Source of the DNA: Canna indica
Taxonomy: Eukaryota; Streptophyta; Magnoliopsida; Zingiberales; Cannaceae
Assembly: GCA_034359265.1 (NCBI GenBank)
Contig: CP136890.1
Span: forward strand, 97,923,501 to 97,987,500
Direction: 5' to 3'
DNA: 64,000 bases
Of the stretch, positions 56,670 through 64,000 are shown piece after piece. The first letter of the stretch is position 1, and each line of letters begins with the position of its first letter. The translations under genes were made by a program, and so were the position numbers. The notes under the pieces were generated by a model. It did no database searches. It was not told where the DNA came from and saw nothing but the letters and a program-made list of their open reading frames with translations.

Positions 56670-59600
56670 TCAGGTTGGGCGATGCCGTCTGTGATTGGTT
56701 CGCCCTAGAAAGCAAAGGCGCAGCCGCTGACTTAATGATTCCCCCTTCTCCGGTTTATCGCGCTTTGGCTTCGGTTTCTTAGGTATTGCCACGCCCTTCT
56801 TATTCTTTGCCTTAGCTGATGTTTTTCTTCGTATCCGCCGAAGTGGCGTGGCTAGGGCTCTAAGCGCAATCTGCGCACAAGAGAATATATTTCAGCTGAG
56901 TTAGGTTAGAGCTAGTAGTTAGTAATATTTTTTCTTTTCATGAATTTGGATAAGCAGGTTTTTTCTTTTGACACTGTAGGCTCTACTAATAGCCAACTTT
57001 GCAATTTGACAGAGAATCATAATGCTGTGGGCTTTACAGGATCATAAATTTGACGAAAAAATTGCTCAGTGCTCATGACAACTGAACGGAGATGATTCAG
57101 ATTGCATTATGCAAATCTTAAGCATTAGCCATAAGTGAGAGGGAAGGACCTGGTGTTTGCTATTGGAACTTCCCGTGGTGCCAGTGCACTCTGCTGAGGA
57201 TGACCTGTCACTCTCCCCTCCTAAAGAAGAACATCTGCCCCAACTTTCTCTGTTGGAGCTTGAGTAAGAACAGCATTCCTCGGTTGGTTCAGTGCTTTTC
57301 TCCTGCAAGACGTTAGCGATTAAGCAAGTATCCTATTCATATAAATAACGAAATAGGGGAAAGAATCCAGGATGTTTCCCAGAGCATCAGATGAGCAATT
57401 TATTGTTCAGAAGAAATTGAGTATATCTTCCTCTTACCAAGCCATCCAAATTCAAGAAAAAGAACGGACCAAGAATTAGAGTCTAGAAGATAAAAAGCAA
57501 CAATGTGCAAAAGTTAGGGTGGTAAAGACATGCAACCAGAAAATAAATTTAATTACAAGGGAATGCATATCCTGTGTATGAGCATCCAAAAGTTCTCCCT
57601 ATATGAGACATCCCAGAATTAGAAAATGCAAACAAGTCTGGACTAACTAGTACTTATAAACAAGAATGAAGAAGGGTATTTCTAAAAGTAAAAATAAAAG
57701 CGCAATTTGCAAACAACCCTTAGCCTCAAGTTCGGTAGCTGTTCTAGAATAATTGAGCAACACATCTGAAGATTAAGTGGTACATAAATGCCAATAATAG
57801 TTCAGATTCATTCTTACAGGAAATTTTAATCAAGCTTTCAAATTGTATTAAATCCCAAAAAAGGATGACATCAATTTGTGATATAATAATAGAAGAGAAT
57901 AGAGTAAAGTAAGTTTAAGCTAAGGAATGAAATTCCACAAATCAGATGAAACAAGATAACTTACCTGCAAATTGGACTCATCAGCACTGTTAGCTCCAAT
58001 TGCAGTAATTGTGTTATCTTCATTTACAAGAAAGTCCTACATACATCAAGGGGGTTATTAATAAAGATGCACATGCTTTCATCTGACAAACGGAAATAAG
58101 CTTTTTTCAACATACTTACAAAGTCATTATCAAGAGATATATGAGCTACACTTTCTGATAGCAATTCAACGACTGATTTTGCTGTTGAACCTATGACCAG
58201 CCAAACAACTAATGTAAAGGCGCAACAATAAAGCAGTATAAAGGAAAACACTAATGGTATGTACTACAGCTGATCAAACCTGCACCATTAGGAATTCCGG
58301 GAGCTGATGAAGAACATGCTGCATCGTTACCAACCGCACGAAGACCACTGATGATTTCATATAGCAAACTCTGGCGACAGATAGTACGATATCAAACTGT
58401 TGATAAACTATATAGAATATGATCAAACTTACGTGGTGCTACATAAGTCAAAAGCACTTTTTTCCTTGTTAAGAAAAATTTGATGTTGGGGCACCATTAT
58501 CATTCCTAAAAATTCCCAAATGGGAAAATCTACAAACGATCTCTTTCTTTCCCTTTGCAGTATTTAACCACTGGTTTCTTTTATCTTTCAAGCATTTTAC
58601 TTTCGAATTAAGATGAAACAGAAATTTACCTCCCCTGTGCCAGGAGTAACCTTCAGATCTCCTAGATCATAGTACCTCTCGAACTTATTTGAGCAACTTG
58701 AAGGAATTTGCGGGGGTCTCAGGACATTATAAAAGAATATTGAAACAGAATCATAATAAAACTGTGGTCTGGGGGAGTTGTGATCACCATCAAATTTGAT
58801 AATATTCTTATCTCCCTGCAAAGCCAGCCAAAACTTAATATAATAAGAGATACTCACATGGAGGATCAGCAAATAAGATTCTCACAGACAAAACTTAATT
58901 AAACTAGAGGGTGATTACTCACTGCATATGCCTCATATATTTGATCAGAGTGACCAGGCTGAATAAATATGTCATTAGAAGCATGCCCAAATAATGCTGG
59001 AATGAACGTCTTCGGTGCAAACTGCAGATAATGTATGAGGTCTAAGTTCATAATTTCAAGGTGCTAAACAGGCTAAAGCATAAACAGATTTAGACAAGTA
59101 TCAGTATATAAAATTAACACAAGTACCAACAAGTGCTTATCTTACGATAGTTCATGTTGTCCATATTTTAGCATGCCACTGCTCAGTAGCAAACACTAAA
59201 AGATAACATTTACTGAACTCTAGTCATTTGAGACTCAGTTGGCAACCTTGATAACAATTGGCTAATTGTGTATTTTGCTCCAAAAGATACACAATGTAAG
59301 TAAAACTTCTATTTCCAAAAACAAAGGATATGTTTCTTGGGGCTGTTTTACTCAACTAACAAGAATTCTAGACAATGCAATAACTAATAGACAGTCCAAG
59401 GACAAAATATATAAAGTAATTCAAAAACCTGTACGGCATTGAGTTCCATAATATCGAATTTAGCCCTCTTCTGAATAACTCGGCGCATGTATTGAAGAGC
59501 CAGTCTGATCTGTTCAAAGCATTCAAGCAATATATTAAGAGATTGAAAAGACCAAACAACTTATTACCAGCAGCAGGAGGAACACCAACAACAAATATAA

Positions 59601-62600
59601 AGTTATTTTCCCATTATGTGAGATAGCTACATGGATCCCCCCTCCCCGACAGAGCTCTAACCAGAGCACCACTAAGCATTGGCAATTTTATGGTAATGGT
59701 ACAAAAAGTCCATGCATATTGGCAAAACATAGCAAGTATAGAGCACACAATAAATCTAAAAAACATGTACACATGCTCTAGCCACAAATATCCAATACTT
59801 GATAGAGATTTTGGCAATGGCCAAAAAGGTGATTAATATTTAAAGGGGTGAGCAACGAGTATACCAAATCAGTCAAAACAATTGCAATAGCAAGAAATCT
59901 ACATTTAAACATGACTTCCTAAGAGTAGTACTAGTTGCAAGTAGATAATACTGGATTAACAAATACATAGCTGCAAAAGCAATCATACCGTAAATTTAGG
60001 AAGCCGGATTTTGTAAACATCCACAAGCTCCATCATCAGATCAAACAAGTTGGAAAAAGCACTATCTAAGACCATGCCGGCAATAGATGGGTCTTCTGCT
60101 CCATAAAGAAGGCTGTTTAACACATAACCAGAGAATCAAGAACAAGCAAAGGTCTCTCCAAATTTTGATTCCAGAAAAAATGAATTTGCCTAGACAATCA
60201 ACTAGTTCTCCCAAAAAAAAAAGGATGGCATCTTTGATGAATATAAATGACAAGCAAGTGGTAATTGTAACAAATTGGTTGCTTCAGCAACAAGTATAAC
60301 ATATTTTTAAGTTTTTATCGCTGCAACAATACCCACACATAAGTTCAAGTAACAAAAGTGGTAAAAGGAATCAGGCAAGAAATAAGTTGCTCATTCAGAA
60401 TAACTACAGGAAGAATCTGAACAACACATTGCCATATAGAATTATAGTGCTTTCTAGTGTTAAAAAGATGATAATTTTAAAAAACTTATTGAAGCCATAC
60501 ATCCTATCACTAGTTCCAGGGGCAATACGTCTCCCCCCAAACACAAATGAAATAACTAAGATCTATGAAAGAAAACACATGAACTTGGACAGATACAGAT
60601 ATGTCAATGTATATCTGATTGCAGATGATAATCCTCTAATAAAGGAATACCTTGTGACAGCGCCCATGGAACGCCCCCAAAGTCCAATACAAGAAACTTG
60701 TTTGTTGCTCCGAAGAAAAGAAACCACAGTTTTAAGATCATCCTTCTACAGGCACATCAGTCAAGTTTAACAGTTAGAAATTTGCAAGCACTTGACAGAA
60801 GTCAGTGAAAAAAAAAATTCAAATATGTATATCTATGATAAAAGTGTTGTTATCAACTTATCATATTGTATAATCTGTAGTAAGAAAAGATAGAAATCAA
60901 ACTAAGTTACCTCATGCCAACCAAGGCTGACATATTCACCCTCAGAAAGTCCTGAGCCCGAAAAGTCAAGAGTGAAGAGAGTAATATTTGAAGGAAGAAG
61001 GATAACGGCAGCCTCGTTTGCGTCTGCTCTACATCCGCTGCATTTTCCATAAGAAATGAACATAGATAAGAATACACTTAAGCTAAAAAGACACAACTAC
61101 AGGGATTGCTTGTCGAGATGAAACTTCCATGCATGACCATCATTTCATTGTTCTGAATAACTTGCTTGGGGCTAGTCTGCCTGAAGCCTTGAGGCAAGGC
61201 TTAGTCATGAAGGCAAAAACAACAAGTTTCATACTTATACCAATGGAAATGTCCAATTATTAACTGAATTGATCTTAAGAAATGTTATGCCCTCATTTAT
61301 ACTGTGCTAGTCATTTCCCTTAACACCAAATTATGTGAAAAAATGCATGGTTGTGCTGATAGAAATGTTTGACCAGTACCTAAGTTGGTCAGCATAATTT
61401 TTTGCCCCAATTTGTATAGTGTACTCATTCCCTAACAGCCTTCACAGTGCACGAGGCTAACCTAATGAGGGGAGGAATCTATGGAGGGTCAATGTTAATC
61501 ATTCCTTGCTAAACAAAATTACCAAAAACCACGAGGAAGCACAAGCCTTTTCAATATGAATTTCTTAAACTGGTGCATACAATTGCAATAGTTGGACGAG
61601 CTGAGAACATAAAGGAGATCAGCATGGATAGATCAAGTTGTACCTATTCCCATGACAATAGATGACACAAGGAAGAGGCACATTGTCTGGTATAGAAGAG
61701 GGAACATAGTGACTGCATTGCAGGGTGTGACCCCTTCCATTCTTAAGCTGTCAAGTTTAATGAAGTAAAATTAGCAAATACTAGCATTTAATTCTCCATG
61801 TAAGTCTCATCATAAGCTGCAGAAAAGACAGAAGAAACCTCGATAACTCATCTCCGTACTTGCCTCCAAGTCTAGCCGTTTGTATTTTCTGCCTGCAAGA
61901 GTGAATTCTGATTCCCATAGATATTGCTCTGGATTATACTCCGCCCTGTCCATCGTCATGTCCAGAAGTGCAGAAATTGTTAAAATGCTAATAATAAATA
62001 CATGGTACTCAAAACCCTATAAACTAAATGCTAATAGTACAATATTTAAAATCCTGCACAAACATGCATCTGCACTGAAACTACGAATACTAAGTTTTGA
62101 AATATTGGTGATATCGTATGCAAGCAGACTAGGACAGTTGGTGATGGTGGATAAAGTGCAAAACTAAGTCTTTTCAAAAGAACATTTACAATTGATGGAA
62201 GCAAACATGTAATTGGAGAAAACTGTGAAATTATAACGTGGTAAGAAAATTATATTCAAAAAGTTGATATGGCCAAATAAAGCTTGCAATTATTAGAGCA
62301 GAGACAAATATGAGCTCACTAAGAAAAATTAAAAGGGGAGATTTAGATAATAGAACACAAGGTAGGTATTAAGGTGTTTCAGATCATAACGGGACTAAGG
62401 AAATATAGAGAGAACAATTTCACAACTATTTAAATATATTCTATAAAAATGAAATTTTGGATCTCCAAATTGTGTTAGGATTAAGAATTTCAGAAATGTC
62501 TGATAGATTAGTACAATAACAAGAAGCGATAGTGAACATGATGGTAGCAAGTATAAATGTCAGACCTGGTATTATAAAAAAAATAAGATGCATCATGGAA

Positions 62601-62828
62601 CTTGTGCATTTGAATGTCCCCCTACATTGCAGCATAGCTCTTATCTGACCTCACCATGTAAAAATTTTATAATAGGAGTCTTATTGATATTAACTGTGTT
62701 ACCGAAAATGCATGGGTGATAAACCAAGAAAATTAGATATACAGATTTGAGCAGGTAAGCACAGGTGAGAACTATTAAGAAACTTACCTAGGAGGCCGTA
62801 TCACAAAGTTGATGAATTGTTCAATCAT
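56670..62828 (-). CDS. alpha/beta hydrolase with polybasic C-terminal tail
   Basis: Fourteen exons join on the minus strand: 62828-62788, 61945-61864, 61747-61644, 61037-60911, 60745-60651, 60112-59989, 59509-59429, 59021-58923, 58815-58630, 58370-58280, 58190-58120, 58036-57965, 57302-57150 and 56870-56670. They give 508 residues. The order is MIEQFINFVIRPPRAEYNP, PCVIYCHGNSGCRADANEAA (oxyanion HGNSG region), FTLDFSGSGLSEG, the nucleophile elbow GLWGRSMGA, AGMVLDSAFSNL, ALFGHASNDIFIQP and KFDGDHNSPRP with the catalytic His. This is the plant S33-like alpha/beta hydrolase family whose substrate is not established. After the fold come a Ser-rich linker and a Lys/Arg-rich last exon (KAKNKKG, PKKPKPKRDKPEKG, RTNHRRHRPT). 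The intron after exon 2 uses a GC donor; all other introns are GT-AG. The gene looks intact. Confidence 0.9.
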
Positions 62829-63690
62829 CCTTCCTCGCACACCACGGAGCTACAGCAAGTCAAGGTGTTATAAGAGAAGGAAGTCGTTGAGAACATTAAC
62901 AAGTTGACGCTATGAACTTCTGACCATTCCTCTCCACCAGAACACCTGGATCCTAAGATAATTTTAGAACAACCGACCGCCCATTTGAAAACCAAAGCTT
63001 TCAGCTGTGCTCGTCGTTCTTTTGTGCCAGGCAATAACTCATTGGTTTTCTAAAATCCACTTATTTCTTGAAGCATTCAAGTATTCAACAACAAAAGCTT
63101 GAGAAGTAATTAAGAAAAATTCAAATGCAAGCTCGGGATTCCAGGAACCCCACACTCAGAAGGAAACCCTAAATCCATTCACGGGGATTTCTCAAGCTTC
63201 ATTCTTACGGGTGGAATCACACGGAACCTATTATCTTCCATCAGAGTAGCGTCTTTCACAGATCCGCAGCCTCGTGGGCCCGGAACAGACTGATCCCTAC
63301 AAAAGCACCTCGTGACTCCTTCAGCAGGCTAAGACCACCACAAATCCAAGGGGAATTCGAGATTCAGCCGCAGTAAAACCCCTACAAGCTGGCAATTGCA
63401 GCAGCAGAACCTTGAAGACCAAATCCAGCACCTCTAATCAAGAAAAGAGACCTGACAAAGTCGCTTGACGGCTCGATCGTTGGCAGAACGGATCCGGAGC
63501 TCGTAGAGCAGCTAGAGCTCCAAATGAGGAGGGGCCTCCTGCAGATACGATGGAGTGCTAGAAACCCTAGCTCTCTGGGTATAAAGCGAGGATTCGCGGG
63601 GCCGGAAGCATCCAAGGACTAGGAGGAAGGAAAGAAGGGAAAGCGGAACCCGGGAGAGAGAGAGAAGCGAACGAGATGACGACAATCAAA
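62829..63690 (-). promoter_or_regulatory. hydrolase 5' leader with intron and possible uORF
   Basis: Minus-strand leader: a pyrimidine-rich first exon from about 63690, with a leader intron ending ttgctgtag|ctccg about 25 bases before the ATG. An ATG at 63615 opens a 77-codon frame in the leader. It has no recognised product and may be an upstream ORF. The leader-intron donor was not fixed. Confidence 0.4.
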
Positions 63691-64000
63691 CGGAGCGTGG
63701 GAAATGATAACGTTAAGAGAAAATTAATTAGTAATTATAAAAACAAGCAATGGTATATTAAAAAAGATATTTAAAAAAAATGAACTTTTAAATTCAATCT
63801 CTAATTATAATATTTTTATACGCATTTTTTAAAGTCTATGTATATATCTTATAATGCACATTTTGCATATATTATCATTTATATATTTTATAATAATTAT
63901 ATTATAAAATTATTACTAGAGATAAAGATGTGTATGAGTATCGAATAGACTTAAAATTAATTAGATTTTTTTGATCATATAAATTTTGAATAGATCTGAA
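63691..64000. other. AT-rich upstream flank, no gene seen
   Basis: Promoter-proximal flank of the hydrolase gene passing into AT-rich DNA at the right edge. Confidence 0.4.

Noticed and set aside
1..64000. CRISPR arrays, bacterial operons, rRNA or canonical tRNA genes
   Set aside because: None seen; the tandem units are long, and the only tRNA-like boxes are decayed and lack a cloverleaf.

Overview
This is plant nuclear DNA. The genes are split by GT-AG introns with AT-rich intergenic and intronic sequence, there is a chloroplast-targeted protein, a MYB-CC factor and an NF-YC, and the region is full of MITE-like, LTR-retrotransposon and retroposon insertions. Several coding exons (aldolase, DUF868, NF-YC, first exon of the MYB-CC gene) are strongly GC-rich at third positions while introns are AT-rich. 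That points to a monocot, but the species cannot be fixed from the sequence alone.

Layout, left to right. 1-486 (-): decayed Ty3/gypsy gag start. 563-872: a solitary copy of one module of the tandem array found 40 kb away. 1.23-4.98 kb (+): YELLOW LEAF 1-like chloroplast protein. 5.05-9.9 kb: first copy of a segmental duplication, carrying a divergent SNF7/VPS32 paralogue with an altered C-terminus. 10.4-10.9 kb (-): fragment of a DEMETER/ROS1-type DNA glycosylase. 11.5-21.75 kb: broken SDA1 copies interrupted by a MITE, a minisatellite-bearing LTR element (12.7-18.5 kb) and two copies of a GC-rich element. 22.36-26.75 kb: second copy of the segmental duplication, with an intact SNF7/VPS32 gene. 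27.7-28.6 kb (-): DUF868 gene. 30.26-32.77 kb (+): cytosolic fructose-bisphosphate aldolase. 33.15-40.31 kb (-): complete 15-exon SDA1 gene. 40.60-45.28 kb: five head-to-tail units of about 936 bp, each carrying a chimeric ORF built on SNF7 exon 1. 45.88-46.55 kb (+): divergent intronless NF-YC. 46.6-52.2 kb: gene-poor, with a 0.5-kb MITE and a three-copy tandem repeat. 52.5-55.5 kb (+): MYB-CC (PHR1-like) transcription factor. 56.67-62.83 kb (-): 14-exon alpha/beta hydrolase, with its leader extending to about 63.7 kb.

The complete genes appear to be unrelated housekeeping or regulatory genes: ESCRT-III, 60S biogenesis, glycolysis, chloroplast ATP synthase assembly and transcription. The interest lies in local remodelling. 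The block YL1-flank/SNF7/SDA1 was duplicated in direct orientation and one copy decayed. Pieces of the NF-YC leader, SNF7 exon 1 and a sequence like 563-872 were joined into a chimeric unit that was then amplified five-fold while its short ORF stayed open. That array is the best candidate here for something undescribed.

Exon boundaries were derived by hand from splice signals, reading-frame continuity and recalled family sequences. No alignment or database search was run.
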